Source: Desulfosporosinus sp. HMP52 (GTDB lineage: Bacteria > Bacillota > Desulfitobacteriia > Desulfitobacteriales > Desulfitobacteriaceae). From it: a DNA stretch of 64,000 nt. Position numbers and translations under genes: made by a program. Where the stretch lies: positions 1-64,000 of the forward strand of contig NZ_JMGA01000024.1 of the NCBI RefSeq assembly GCF_000765145.1, given 5' to 3'. The notes under the pieces are model-generated. The model worked only from the letters and a program-made list of their open reading frames with translations, made no database searches and was not told the DNA's origin. Position 1 is the stretch's first letter; every line of letters begins with the position of its first letter. Positions 44,442-53,286 of this stretch are shown here, piece after piece.

Positions 44442-45864
44442 GAGCATTTTTTCAAAGTTATTGGCCAGCTATATCGGGATAGTCCTGGTAGCAATTGCCA
44501 TAGTCGGCAGTATGCAAGTCTATCTGGTACAAAACTATCTGATTAAAAACAAGGAACAAGAACTTGTAGTACGGAGTCAAGAGCTTAGCGCTATAGTTAA
44601 ACCGTTTCTCCTGACAAACTTAGACCCTGGACCTATGTTAGTTACAGTTAATCGGGCAGATCGAGTATTAGGAACAGAGGCTTGGATCATAGACAAATAC
44701 GGCAAAGTCATTGTTGCTTCGGCAGATCACTTATACTGCCTGGGAAATACCTTAGAGGAGATGGACCTCGATCAACTGAAATCCGGCAAGGTCAGTATTC
44801 GAACAGGACAGACCGAGTATTTCAAGGGTGCTATGATACGAACGATAGCCCCCATTTTTGAAGAAAATGAGTTTATCGGCGGAGTAATCTTATACTCACC
44901 GGTAAAAGGGGTAAATGATACTACCAAGATAATGAGCAAAATTTACCTTGGTGCCGCCTTGTTAGGAATTCTCATCTCAATTTGTATCGGCTTTTTGTTA
45001 ACTAAACAGATTACCAGGCCAATTAAAAGAGTTTGTGAAATAACTAAGAACATTGCCGATGGTAAATTTGATGAGTGTGTGGAGGTTAAATCTAAAGATG
45101 AATTAAGCGTGCTGGCCTCATCGATCAATCACATGACTAAACGGTTATCTGAACTCGAGAAAATGCGACGCAACTTTGTAGCCAATGTTTCCCATGAACT
45201 TAGAAGTCCTCTAACCTCTATCCAAGGTTATATCGACGCCCTAATTCAAGGAAAAGCAAAAGATAGGCAAGACGAAACCAAATATCTTCAAATCGTTCAA
45301 CAGGAAACTCATCGTTTAAGCCGTCTTGTTAATGATCTCCTAGAGATTTCTCGGTTCGATTCTCAAACAGCTCTTTTTGATGTAGATGAATTCCCGTTAC
45401 GTTCGATTGTAGACAGAGCCTTAACAAGCCTTAAAATTCAGTTGGAAGGTAAGCATTTAAGCGTAAAGGTCGATGTTCCCCAGAACTTGCCTTTCTGTTA
45501 TGGAGACGAAGATCGAATAGAACAAGTAATCTACAACCTTTTAGATAACGCTATTCGCTATTCTTCTCACGAGGGAGCAATCATTATCTGCGCTACTTCC
45601 CTGAACGAAGAGATCATCGTTGAAATTACCGATTTTGGCCAAGGCATCCCTCCTCAGGACTTACCCTCTATTTGGGACCGTTTCTACAGAGTGGACAAGG
45701 CACGGTCTAGAAGCGAAGGCGGAACAGGCTTAGGCTTAGCAATTGTTAAGGAAATTGTAGACAAACACGGCGGACAAGTCATGGTAGAAAGCAGGCTTGA
45801 AGAAGGAAGCAAGTTTAGCTTCACCATAAAACAATCTGAATCTGAATGTGAAACAGAAACTTAG
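44434..45864 (+). CDS. Membrane sensor histidine kinase (PhoR/ResE-like)
   Basis: A 476-aa kinase with the same plan as the 29567-30970 kinase: helix, extracytoplasmic sensor (about 35-165), second helix, HAMP (190-245), HisKA FVANVSHELRSPLTSIQGY and ATPase boxes LLDNAIRYSSH, DFGQGIPPQDL and GTGLGLAIV. The ATG is inside the end of the regulator gene, so the pair is coupled. The sensor shares EAWIIDKYGKVIVASADH-type residues with its paralogue, suggesting related signals. Confidence 0.92.
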   Translation: MNKSIFSKLLASYIGIVLVAIAIVGSMQVYLVQNYLIKNKEQELVVRSQELSAIVKPFLLTNLDPGPMLVTVNRADRVLGTEAWIIDKYGKVIVASADHLYCLGNTLEEMDLDQLKSGKVSIRTGQTEYFKGAMIRTIAPIFEENEFIGGVILYSPVKGVNDTTKIMSKIYLGAALLGILISICIGFLLTKQITRPIKRVCEITKNIADGKFDECVEVKSKDELSVLASSINHMTKRLSELEKMRRNFVANVSHELRSPLTSIQGYIDALIQGKAKDRQDETKYLQIVQQETHRLSRLVNDLLEISRFDSQTALFDVDEFPLRSIVDRALTSLKIQLEGKHLSVKVDVPQNLPFCYGDEDRIEQVIYNLLDNAIRYSSHEGAIIICATSLNEEIIVEITDFGQGIPPQDLPSIWDRFYRVDKARSRSEGGTGLGLAIVKEIVDKHGGQVMVESRLEEGSKFSFTIKQSESECETET

Positions 45865-45884
45865 CAATGTACTATTTCTGAGAG

Positions 45885-46568
45885 TTGCAGCAGGGAGTGG
45901 ATATTATTTTAAACCAAAAAAAAGTTGCTTCTGTAGTTACAATATTCTTGTCTTTAGCTCTAATATGGTTCCTTTATCCACACCTTCAAAATGCGGGAGC
46001 CTTGCAGATTCTAATTAACGAACTAGGTTGGAAAGGGATCGTATTAGATTTATTCATAATTTCTGCTCAAACACTTTTTCCAATTGTTCCATTCGCATTA
46101 CTGGCAGGTATAAATGTTATCCTATTTGGACCAATAGCTGGTTATTTCCTATCCTTGACCGGAAGTGTTTTTGGTTCCTCATTAGGTTTTTACCTCGCCA
46201 GATCTTTAGGGCAAGAATGGGCTAAACCTAAACTCCAAAAACTAGGAAAATGGGCAGAGTTGCCCGAATCACGAAGCTTTTTTATGGTTATGATGGGACG
46301 TATGATTCCAGTGATTCCGGCAGCAGCAATTAATTACGCTGCAGGACTGTCTCCTATGAAATTTAGGTCATTTTTTCTTGCTACTATTTTGGGCAAAATA
46401 CCAATGATTGCTTGGGAGTCTTGGATAGGCCGTGACTTTTGGGATATATTTAAACATCCACAGAATTTTATCAAAGCCTTGGTAGCAGGTTTACTTTTAT
46501 TCGGAGGAGCATCTTTATTTTGGTATTTCTCCTCAAAACGCAAAATAGTGAAAAAACAAATTAGTTGA
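45885..46568 (+). CDS. TVP38/TMEM64-family (VTT domain) membrane protein
   Basis: A 227-aa protein with about six hydrophobic segments and the VTT/DedA signature: PIAGYFLSLTGSVFGSSLGF and RMIPVIPAAAINYAAGLSPM. Members are thought to move lipids across the bilayer. The start is uncertain: TTG 45885 opens the frame, GTG 45897 lies after GGGAG, and an ATT codon 8 bases past that box is possible. It follows the kinase gene by 20 bases, so it is probably in the same operon. Confidence 0.82.
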   Translation: MQQGVDIILNQKKVASVVTIFLSLALIWFLYPHLQNAGALQILINELGWKGIVLDLFIISAQTLFPIVPFALLAGINVILFGPIAGYFLSLTGSVFGSSLGFYLARSLGQEWAKPKLQKLGKWAELPESRSFFMVMMGRMIPVIPAAAINYAAGLSPMKFRSFFLATILGKIPMIAWESWIGRDFWDIFKHPQNFIKALVAGLLLFGGASLFWYFSSKRKIVKKQIS

Positions 46569-46680
46569 TTACTCTCGTTCAGCAAAAGTTGAACATCGCG
46601 ACTTAGGTGACGAAAGCGCACAGCCCTCAACGAATACTATAGCGCTGGATGATGGCTTTCGTCACAGAAGCAGAGCACGA

Positions 46681-46723
46681 AGGGGCTGAAACAAACTTGA
46701 AAACAAGTTTTGTTTCAGCCCCT
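46681..46723. terminator. Bidirectional hairpin between convergent genes
   Basis: AGGGGCTGAAACAAACTTG pairs with CAAGTTTTGTTTCAGCCCCT, one bulged base and a 4-base loop, 20 bases after the hflK stop. A second inverted pair (GTGACGAAAGC near 46608 and GCTTTCGTCAC near 46654) precedes it. It can serve the TVP38 gene (plus) and the Hfl operon (minus). Confidence 0.75.
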
Positions 46724-46742
46724 CTTGAAAGTAGAAAAGTTA

Positions 46743-47876
46743 TTAATTTTTCTGGCTGGTAGCTTGGTCAAAAAGCCTTAAGTTAATTTTGCCGTCCGAG
46801 GGATTAACAATCAATTTTTTAACCTTAGGTAATATTTTTTCCATCGTTTCTAGGAACAAACGGTATTTTGTGGTATCCTGCGAATATATTTGGCTGTTTT
46901 TCTGATATTCTGCCAGCATTGTCTCAAATTTTTGGGAATCACCCTTCGCTATGTTTACTACTTCCGCTTTATAAGACTCAGCCTTGGTGATTTGTTCGTT
47001 AGCTTTGCCTCGAGCTTCAGGAATCAGGCTGTTGTAGTACCCTCTGGCTTGATTGATTTGCTTCTCTTTATCTTCCTTTGCTGTTGTAACATCCCGGAAA
47101 GCATTGGCAACCTCATCCGGGGGTACAATCGCTTTGATATTAAAGGTTGAAACCTGCAGCCCTGAATTATAGCCATCAAGGATAGCCTGTGCCTTTTTCA
47201 TAATCATGTCCTGCGCTTTGACTTTTTCACTGGTCAAAATCTCATCCACACCCATGCTTGCTGTCAGATAAACCATTGCAGCTTCAACACTATTTCTAAC
47301 TAAACGTTCCTCATCGGAATTTACATTATATAAATACTTAGGAGCATCTATAATTTTATAGTGCACAATAGCTTCGGTACTGATAATGTTTTCATCACCC
47401 GTCAACAACTGAATGTTTTGGGGAGGGTTGTCTTTGTGTACATGGTCGGGTAGACTGACCCCCACATCCGCTCTGCGAACCTCCGATACATTAACCTTTT
47501 CCACCTTATCAATAGGCCACGGCAAACGGTAGTGGATTCCCTCAGAAATGGGTTTATCCAAGACGCTGCCAAATCTCCTGATCACGGCTTGTTCACCTGG
47601 ATTAACCATATAAATACCTGTCAGAACGTATACTAACAGAAAGCCTAATCCCATTGCTAGCGCAGTTTTTTTAGGATTAATATGATTAAACGCTTGGGCA
47701 ATATCCTCTACAATTGAGATTCGTAACTTGTTATTTTGTGTATTATTATACTTACCGCTGAAACGGTTCTTGAGCATATGGAATAAGGCTGAAAACCTAT
47801 CTTTTATGATTTTGTAGATTAAAAGACGACTATCTTTGATAGCTCTTTTAGGGGGCTTATTATCTCCTTCACTCAC
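46743..47876 (-). CDS. hflK: SPFH/band-7 protein HflK
   Basis: A 377-aa membrane protein: cytoplasmic N-terminal 75 residues, one helix (about 76-95, MGLGFLLVYVLTGIYMV), the SPFH domain (NPGEQAVIRRFGSV to about 260) and a long coiled coil with Glu/Lys/Ala repeats. HflK and HflC form a ring-shaped cage that controls the FtsH protease and membrane-protein quality. GTG 47876 follows GGAGG. Fourth and last gene of the PpiC-CDF/HflK-HflC-HflK operon. Confidence 0.9.
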   Translation of the reverse strand: MSEGDNKPPKRAIKDSRLLIYKIIKDRFSALFHMLKNRFSGKYNNTQNNKLRISIVEDIAQAFNHINPKKTALAMGLGFLLVYVLTGIYMVNPGEQAVIRRFGSVLDKPISEGIHYRLPWPIDKVEKVNVSEVRRADVGVSLPDHVHKDNPPQNIQLLTGDENIISTEAIVHYKIIDAPKYLYNVNSDEERLVRNSVEAAMVYLTASMGVDEILTSEKVKAQDMIMKKAQAILDGYNSGLQVSTFNIKAIVPPDEVANAFRDVTTAKEDKEKQINQARGYYNSLIPEARGKANEQITKAESYKAEVVNIAKGDSQKFETMLAEYQKNSQIYSQDTTKYRLFLETMEKILPKVKKLIVNPSDGKINLRLFDQATSQKN

Positions 47877-47912
47877 AGTAAATACCTCCTTCAGTTAGAA
47901 TTTTACAAACGA

Positions 47913-48824
47913 TCATTTTCCAACCTTGCCATTTTCCAGGTATTTAAGAATTTCGGAATTTGAAGGGAGTACAAGGGTTGTTTTTTCATCAATAGTTTTT
48001 TCATAGGTTTCAAGGGCACGAGTAAATTCATAGAATTTTGAATCCTTTTGGAATGCTTCCCCATATATTTTTATAGCTTCAGCATCCCCCTCACCCTTTA
48101 ATTTCTGCGCCTGTTTATAGGCTTCTGAAAGAAGTATCTTTTGTTCCTTTTCAGCATCCGCCCTTATTTTAGCCGCTTCTTCGCTTCCTTCAGAGCGGTA
48201 TTTCTTTGCCATTTGCTCACGCTCAGCTTTCATTCTGGCAAATACGCTCTGCTTGTTCGCTTCAGGGAAATTCAAAACCTTTATTTGAGCATCTACCACT
48301 TCTATGCCGTACTCTTTAGCTTTTTCCTTAGATTTCCGAACAGTATCCTGCATCATGGCATTGAGTTTTAATTTGTTAGTGTCTACACTTATTAGCTCAT
48401 CTAAATTATACTGACCCAGTTTTACACCCAAACTTGAGGAAAAAACATCCTGCAATCTCGCTTCTGCTCCAACTTTGTCCTTGACTGTTTTCATGTAAGT
48501 AACAGGGTCGGTGATCCGCCACGTCCCGTAATAGTCGACCTTAACACTCTTTTTATCTGAAGTCAGCAGTTCCAAAGGCTCGGCCTCATAAATCTGAACT
48601 CTATTATCAAACCGTTGTACAGATTGTATAGGCTCAGGCAGCTTGATTCTTAAACCGGGTTGAAGCACCGTGTTTACAGGATTTCCAAATTGTGTTACCA
48701 CGGCATACTCAGTGGTGTCGACTGTATAAATTATAAGGTTTAAAGTCAGTAAAACCAGACCAAGTATTACACCTACTAAAATTTTAGGTTTTATTTTTAA
48801 CGTTTCACTCATCTTAACACTCAT
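47913..48824 (-). CDS. hflC: SPFH/band-7 protein HflC
   Basis: A 303-aa protein: short N-terminus, one helix (about 14-34, LVGVILGLVLLTLNLIIYTV), SPFH domain (TTEYAVVTQFGNPV) and coiled coil with KYRSEGSEEAAKIRADAEKE, diagnostic of HflC. Its ATG overlaps the previous stop by 4 bases (ATGA). Partner of HflK in the FtsH-modulating complex; here two HflK-type partners flank it. Confidence 0.92.
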   Translation of the reverse strand: MSVKMSETLKIKPKILVGVILGLVLLTLNLIIYTVDTTEYAVVTQFGNPVNTVLQPGLRIKLPEPIQSVQRFDNRVQIYEAEPLELLTSDKKSVKVDYYGTWRITDPVTYMKTVKDKVGAEARLQDVFSSSLGVKLGQYNLDELISVDTNKLKLNAMMQDTVRKSKEKAKEYGIEVVDAQIKVLNFPEANKQSVFARMKAEREQMAKKYRSEGSEEAAKIRADAEKEQKILLSEAYKQAQKLKGEGDAEAIKIYGEAFQKDSKFYEFTRALETYEKTIDEKTTLVLPSNSEILKYLENGKVGK

Positions 48825-50398
48825 TCTTTCCCGCCTCCTCCATTAATAATAGGATTTCCTACTCCATCATTCGTCAGCCATAAGTCGGTGCCCTCAACTT
48901 TGATATTACCGCCCAGCAGTATCTTCATGACCTTCGGCAGGATTTTATCCATGGTCTCCATATAAAGCCTGTATTCAGTTACTCCCTTTGATTTTTGATA
49001 TTCTTCAAATTTTTGGACAAAAAGTAAAGCGTCCCCCTGGGCTGTTTTAACTTTCTCATCCTTATAGGCTTCTGCTTCTTTAATGGTCTTATAGGAATTT
49101 CCCTTTGCCTCGGGTATGACTGTATTGCTGAATGCCAGTGCTTCATTGATATAAGTTGCCTTATCCTGCCTGGCACTAGCCAAATCTTGAAAACTGTCAA
49201 TAATCTCCTGCGGAGGGGTCATCTCTAAAAGCTGCAGGTTTACAACCTGCACGCCTGTATTGTTTCTATCCAAGGCCTCTTGAAGTAGTTTCTTTGAAGA
49301 CACTTCCACTTCATCTTTTCCAGTAGAAAGTAAAAAGTCAATATTCTTTTCACCCACCACTTGGCGAATGCTTGTGGTGGCCACAGCCTTAATCAGGCTG
49401 TCGAGATTGCTGACTTTAAGCGAATAATTTACAACGTTAGAAACCTTGTATTGGATTCCCATGTTTACATTTACAAGATTCATATCCCCTGTCAGTAACA
49501 AATTTGTTCCGCTCTGTACATTCCTAATGTTGTCCTTCTTCACCAGCACCACTTTCTCGATAGGAAAAGGCAGCCTATAATGCAGCCCGGGGGATACATT
49601 TTCTCGGGTAACCGCTCCGAATCTCCTCACAATTCCCTGTTCATCCCATTTTACGAAAAATATCCCGGACGCCATGTACACTGCAGCAAAAACCAAACAA
49701 ACTCCCGCCAGCATTTTCTTATTTCTGAAAGAAAACTTAAAGTTTGAATGCTCGTGGTCATCCCTGTGAGCCTCTCCTGAACTGAGTGTTTTTAGATTAA
49801 TTGTGAAGATTTCATAAGAGGCTATAAACATAAAAACCATAGCTATGATAGCCGTTATTTTATCCAAACTGTCCATACCAAATAAAGAACCCGTCAGGCC
49901 AACTAAAACTGCAATAGAACAGTACATATCCATCTTGGAATGGTAACCATCGGCAATAAGGCTTTGGGAGTTGGTCTGCATTCCTACATACAATTTATAA
50001 CGTGCCATAAAGTAGTTTATTATTACACCTAGGAATGCCCCAGCAGCCGTAACGGCAACATATCTCAGTTCTTTTCCTTCATTTCCTAAGGCTTCAAACA
50101 ATATCTCAATACCCATATAGAAAATAAAAACTGATACAAACAGGGCAAGAATATTTTCCAGCCTGCTTATGACCTTCGTTGCCTTCGTTGCCTTCGTTAC
50201 CTTCCTTGCCCCAATACGCCCTATGAATAGTCCCAGGAAAACCACTGTCGATACAAAAACGTCTGTAAACGAATGCCAGGCATTCGCTTTCAATCCCAGA
50301 CTCCCAGAAATATTTGCCAGGAAAAAGCGTAAAACAATGAGAATCAAATTTGCAATAACGGCAATTAGAATTGTACGCTCTTTTCTTTCCACGACCAT
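48821..50398 (-). CDS. CDF transporter - HflK (SPFH) fusion protein
   Basis: A 525-aa fusion. Residues 1-205 form a CDF-like membrane domain with about six helices and both metal-site pairs intact: HSFTD in helix 2 (His42, Asp46) and DGYHSKMD in helix 5 (Asp150, His153, Asp157). A His/Asp linker HRDDHEH (about 211-217) follows, then another helix (229-248) and an HflK-type SPFH domain (WDEQGIVRRFGAVTRENVSPG) with its coiled coil to 500. The usual cytoplasmic CDF domain is missing and the SPFH part takes its place. Same operon as PpiC, HflC and HflK. It may couple metal flux to the protease-regulating cage. I know of no named family with this join. Confidence 0.88.
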   Translation of the reverse strand: MVVERKERTILIAVIANLILIVLRFFLANISGSLGLKANAWHSFTDVFVSTVVFLGLFIGRIGARKVTKATKATKVISRLENILALFVSVFIFYMGIEILFEALGNEGKELRYVAVTAAGAFLGVIINYFMARYKLYVGMQTNSQSLIADGYHSKMDMYCSIAVLVGLTGSLFGMDSLDKITAIIAMVFMFIASYEIFTINLKTLSSGEAHRDDHEHSNFKFSFRNKKMLAGVCLVFAAVYMASGIFFVKWDEQGIVRRFGAVTRENVSPGLHYRLPFPIEKVVLVKKDNIRNVQSGTNLLLTGDMNLVNVNMGIQYKVSNVVNYSLKVSNLDSLIKAVATTSIRQVVGEKNIDFLLSTGKDEVEVSSKKLLQEALDRNNTGVQVVNLQLLEMTPPQEIIDSFQDLASARQDKATYINEALAFSNTVIPEAKGNSYKTIKEAEAYKDEKVKTAQGDALLFVQKFEEYQKSKGVTEYRLYMETMDKILPKVMKILLGGNIKVEGTDLWLTNDGVGNPIINGGGGKE

Positions 50399-50422
50399 CA
50401 CCTTCCTTCACTTGATTATTTC

Positions 50423-52765
50423 TTAGTTTATGGTTGCTTCCTTCAGCATCTTTCTAAGAGAAGAATTATAAATCACGAGCTGCGACTTCTCAAGGAGTTC
50501 ATTCTCCAGCTCCGCTTCCTTCACATGGTGCTTTTCATCCAACAGAACCTCTTTTAATTGCGCTTTAACCTCCTCAAACGTCTTCTGCTTTTTATCTTCC
50601 TTCTGCCTCAACTTCACTACATAGTACCCGCCTTCATATTCAAAAACACCGCTTATTTCTTCTGGTTGGAGCTTAAAGATATTTTTTTTCAGCACTTGGT
50701 CAAGGAGATCATTATCATAGAGCCATTCTTTCATTTTACCCCCAGCCGATGCTGTCGGATCATTGGAATACTCTTTCGCGATCGCCGCAAAGTCAGCCCC
50801 CTCTTTAAGTCTTTGCAGCGCTTCATCGATCCGCTGGCGGGCCCTAGTCTTTTCTACATCCGATGTACCCGTTTCAACCCTGATCAAGCTGATTAGTGCT
50901 TTAGGCGGATCAAACAATAATTTCTTTTTTTCTTCGTAAAATTTCTCTGCTTCCTCGTCCGAAATTTGTCCTATTTTTTCGTCTATTTCTTCCTTATGCA
51001 ATATCTGACTTATATACTGGCTTTTCAGTTCCTCTATTTCCTTGCTGCTTTCCGTATCCGCTGTATCGTCCCCTGATTCCTCCAGGAGTAGCTCCTTGGC
51101 TATTAACTGGTCTATCAAGTCTTTTTTTGCTTCAAAGCCAGCAAATTTAGCTTGGGTTTCAGGAGAAAGCTCCTTGAATTCTGCTTTAAATTCACCTAAA
51201 GTAAATCGTTTACCGTGAATACTAAATAATGCTTCATTTTTTCTTAATTCATACTGCTTATCTTCCTTTTCACTCAGGACGCCTGCTTTAATCTCGTTTA
51301 GCGCTTCACCAAAGGTTTTCTGTCGTTTTTCCTGTTTTTCAAGGCACTTCACAATATAGAAGCTGTTCCCGTCCTTAAAAACAGAACTCATTTCGTTAAC
51401 TTGGAGACTGAATACCTTGTCTTCAAAATTTGTTCCCTTCTCGCCCTGCTTTACATAGAAGGCATCTAACTGTTTACTATTTGAATACCTTTTAGAGATC
51501 TCCTCAAAGCTTTCACCGCTCATTATCTTGCTCAATGCCTCATTAGCCTTTTTAAGAACCTCATCCTCTGATCCGGATATATCCAACTGAATAGCTAGTA
51601 TTCTAGCTTTTTGGGGCTCAAAGTATTTTTCCTTGTTTTTCTCATAGAAGTCTCGCATTTCCATTTCCGTCGGGTCATCTACCTTCAAGATATTATAATT
51701 CACATCCAAGGCTGCGTTCTTTTTTAGCCTTTCAATGTATTCTGGAAAGAATTGCTTATCCTTCTCATCGGCTAGAATAGTTCTAATTTCACCCTCAATT
51801 TCACTAAAAGGCCTATCCTTGTATTTATCTTTGTTGGCATCATAATACTTTTGTATTTCCCCCTTCTCTATCTTGTCAGGAGAAAGCTGGTCTTTGTGCA
51901 CTTTATCCACTAGATTATCCAAGCTGACCTCTTCCACAAGATGTTGAAAATCATGCTTCACCTCATTTTTCTGAGTAACGCCTTTCTCCTTTGCCCAATC
52001 ATCCACAATTTTCTGGACTGCCATCATTTTTATGATCTGCTGGTATGCTTCCATACTGTGTATAGGATGGGTTTCACACACCTCGGTCTTGTCGCATTTA
52101 CTGTGGTCGAACCCATGTTTTTCGCATAAACCGTGTTCTTTGTCTTTATATCCCTTTAAACTAATATAATTAGATAGCTCTTCTTTAGTAAGGTATTTAC
52201 CGCTGAAAGCAGCTACTACCTCTTCACTGGGGGGCTTTGGCTCGGTAATAAATCCATATAATTTATAGCCGGGTAATGATAAGATAACTAGAATCGGGAT
52301 AATTAGGAGCTTTCTAAAGCTCTTTTTAGCAGGGATTTTTCCTACTTCCGAACCCTCGACCTCTTCTAAAGCAACTTCTGTGCTTTCCAGGCTATTTTCC
52401 ACTTGATATTCTTTGATATTTTCAATTCCGCAGACAATTTTTTCTGCCTGATTTCCCAAATCGTGCCCTTCGGAATTTTTCTGATCTTCTGCCAAACCTT
52501 CATCTAAAATATTTCCTTGACTGCCTTCCTCTAGATTGCTTAAACTTACTTCTGAAGTAGCTCCATCAGCTTTGTCTGGTTTAGGTTCACTGATACCAAT
52601 ATCTTTAACTTGCTCTAAAGGAGACATCCTTTTGGGACCCCAAATCCAGAGTCTAATAGTCTCGAGCAAGTCCTGTGTTGCGCTGGTGTCGGATTTCTCC
52701 TCAGTATTTACCGGCTCGGCTTGAGAAGGTTCTCCTTGTCCTCCCTTGAGATTCTTCAACACCAT
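50423..52765 (-). CDS. Membrane PpiC-type (parvulin) foldase with Cys/His-rich cluster
   Basis: A 780-aa protein with an acidic, low-complexity cytoplasmic N-terminus (1-150), one membrane helix (about 153-170) and an extracytoplasmic SurA/PpiD-like chain with parvulin-type segments at about 390-480 (ARILAIQLDISGSEDEVLKKA) and 630-720 (ALISLIRVETGTSDVEKTRA, EYSNDPTASAGGKM). Near the membrane a cluster of His211, Cys214, His217, His221, Cys224, Cys230, His233 and His236 looks like a metal site and is unusual for foldases. First gene of the operon; ATG 52765 follows GAAGGGGAG. Likely a periplasmic-side chaperone feeding the SPFH complex. Confidence 0.82.
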   Translation of the reverse strand: MVLKNLKGGQGEPSQAEPVNTEEKSDTSATQDLLETIRLWIWGPKRMSPLEQVKDIGISEPKPDKADGATSEVSLSNLEEGSQGNILDEGLAEDQKNSEGHDLGNQAEKIVCGIENIKEYQVENSLESTEVALEEVEGSEVGKIPAKKSFRKLLIIPILVILSLPGYKLYGFITEPKPPSEEVVAAFSGKYLTKEELSNYISLKGYKDKEHGLCEKHGFDHSKCDKTEVCETHPIHSMEAYQQIIKMMAVQKIVDDWAKEKGVTQKNEVKHDFQHLVEEVSLDNLVDKVHKDQLSPDKIEKGEIQKYYDANKDKYKDRPFSEIEGEIRTILADEKDKQFFPEYIERLKKNAALDVNYNILKVDDPTEMEMRDFYEKNKEKYFEPQKARILAIQLDISGSEDEVLKKANEALSKIMSGESFEEISKRYSNSKQLDAFYVKQGEKGTNFEDKVFSLQVNEMSSVFKDGNSFYIVKCLEKQEKRQKTFGEALNEIKAGVLSEKEDKQYELRKNEALFSIHGKRFTLGEFKAEFKELSPETQAKFAGFEAKKDLIDQLIAKELLLEESGDDTADTESSKEIEELKSQYISQILHKEEIDEKIGQISDEEAEKFYEEKKKLLFDPPKALISLIRVETGTSDVEKTRARQRIDEALQRLKEGADFAAIAKEYSNDPTASAGGKMKEWLYDNDLLDQVLKKNIFKLQPEEISGVFEYEGGYYVVKLRQKEDKKQKTFEEVKAQLKEVLLDEKHHVKEAELENELLEKSQLVIYNSSLRKMLKEATIN

Positions 52766-52918
52766 TGTCTTCTCCCCTTCATCCGTGAGTTGAGTCCCAC
52801 TTCCTGATTCCGTTTTATTTCTCGATTTCGTCCATCCTAAATCTTCCTTTGATTAGCCTTGGGCTATACTAGCTTAGTCCTAAATTGTAACAATTCAATG
52901 TCCAAAATTTAAAGAATA

Positions 52919-52946
52919 TGTATCAAATATGTAACAAATATGTAAC
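52919..52946 (+). promoter_or_regulatory. Three 11-bp-spaced repeats upstream of the PpiC-Hfl operon
   Basis: TGTATC (52919), TGTAAC (52930) and TGTAAC (52941), each separated by AAATA. They lie about 155-180 bases upstream of the foldase start in an AT-rich region. Confidence 0.6.
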
Positions 52947-53038
52947 TAAATTTTAGAGAGTCAAAACACTTATAGAATCATCGCCTTATGTAGTAACACA
53001 GATGAACATTTTGAGACAAGGCTGTAATTCGCAAAAAA

Positions 53039-53084
53039 AACCAAACGAGAAGGCGGGCGAAATGCTTGGCCTTCTCGTTTGGTT
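53039..53084 (+). repeat. Repeated terminator hairpin (copy 2)
   Basis: Perfect 16-bp stem AACCAAACGAGAAGGC/GCCTTCTCGTTTGGTT with a GCGAAATGCTTG-type loop, preceded by eight A. It is nearly identical to the rsgI terminator at 42184-42231, yet no gene ends beside it, so it looks like a displaced copy. Confidence 0.8.
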
Positions 53085-53130
53085 TGTCTTCTTTTGTTTT
53101 TCTAATAGTTCCAGCTTCTCAAGCTTACAA
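53085..53130 (-). pseudogene. Short fragment of a zntA-like ATPase gene
   Basis: The bases TCTTCTTTTGTTTTTCTAA, then AGTTCCAGCTTCTCAA, match the minus-strand zntA coding segment at about 36388-36425 with two or three differences, and encode the same LEKLELLEKQKK peptide. The match fades on both sides. It abuts the repeated hairpin. A remnant of a lost paralogue or a recombination scar. Confidence 0.55.
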
Positions 53131-53286
53131 CTTTATGCAAGGCTAGTGAATAAATATAGGATGAAATAATATATAAGATGTTTATATTGGTAACTATATA
53201 AAGGTTACTTTTAGGTTCTCGTAGAATCCGTGCCGGAAGAAGAAAAAGTGATCAGAAAGTCTTAACTTATGAAAGAGGTGTTTTAA

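Noticed and set aside
50169-50203. Tandem 9-base repeat (CCTTCGTTG) that might be a minisatellite
   Set aside because: Lies inside the CDF-HflK gene and only encodes the short KVTKATKATKV loop.
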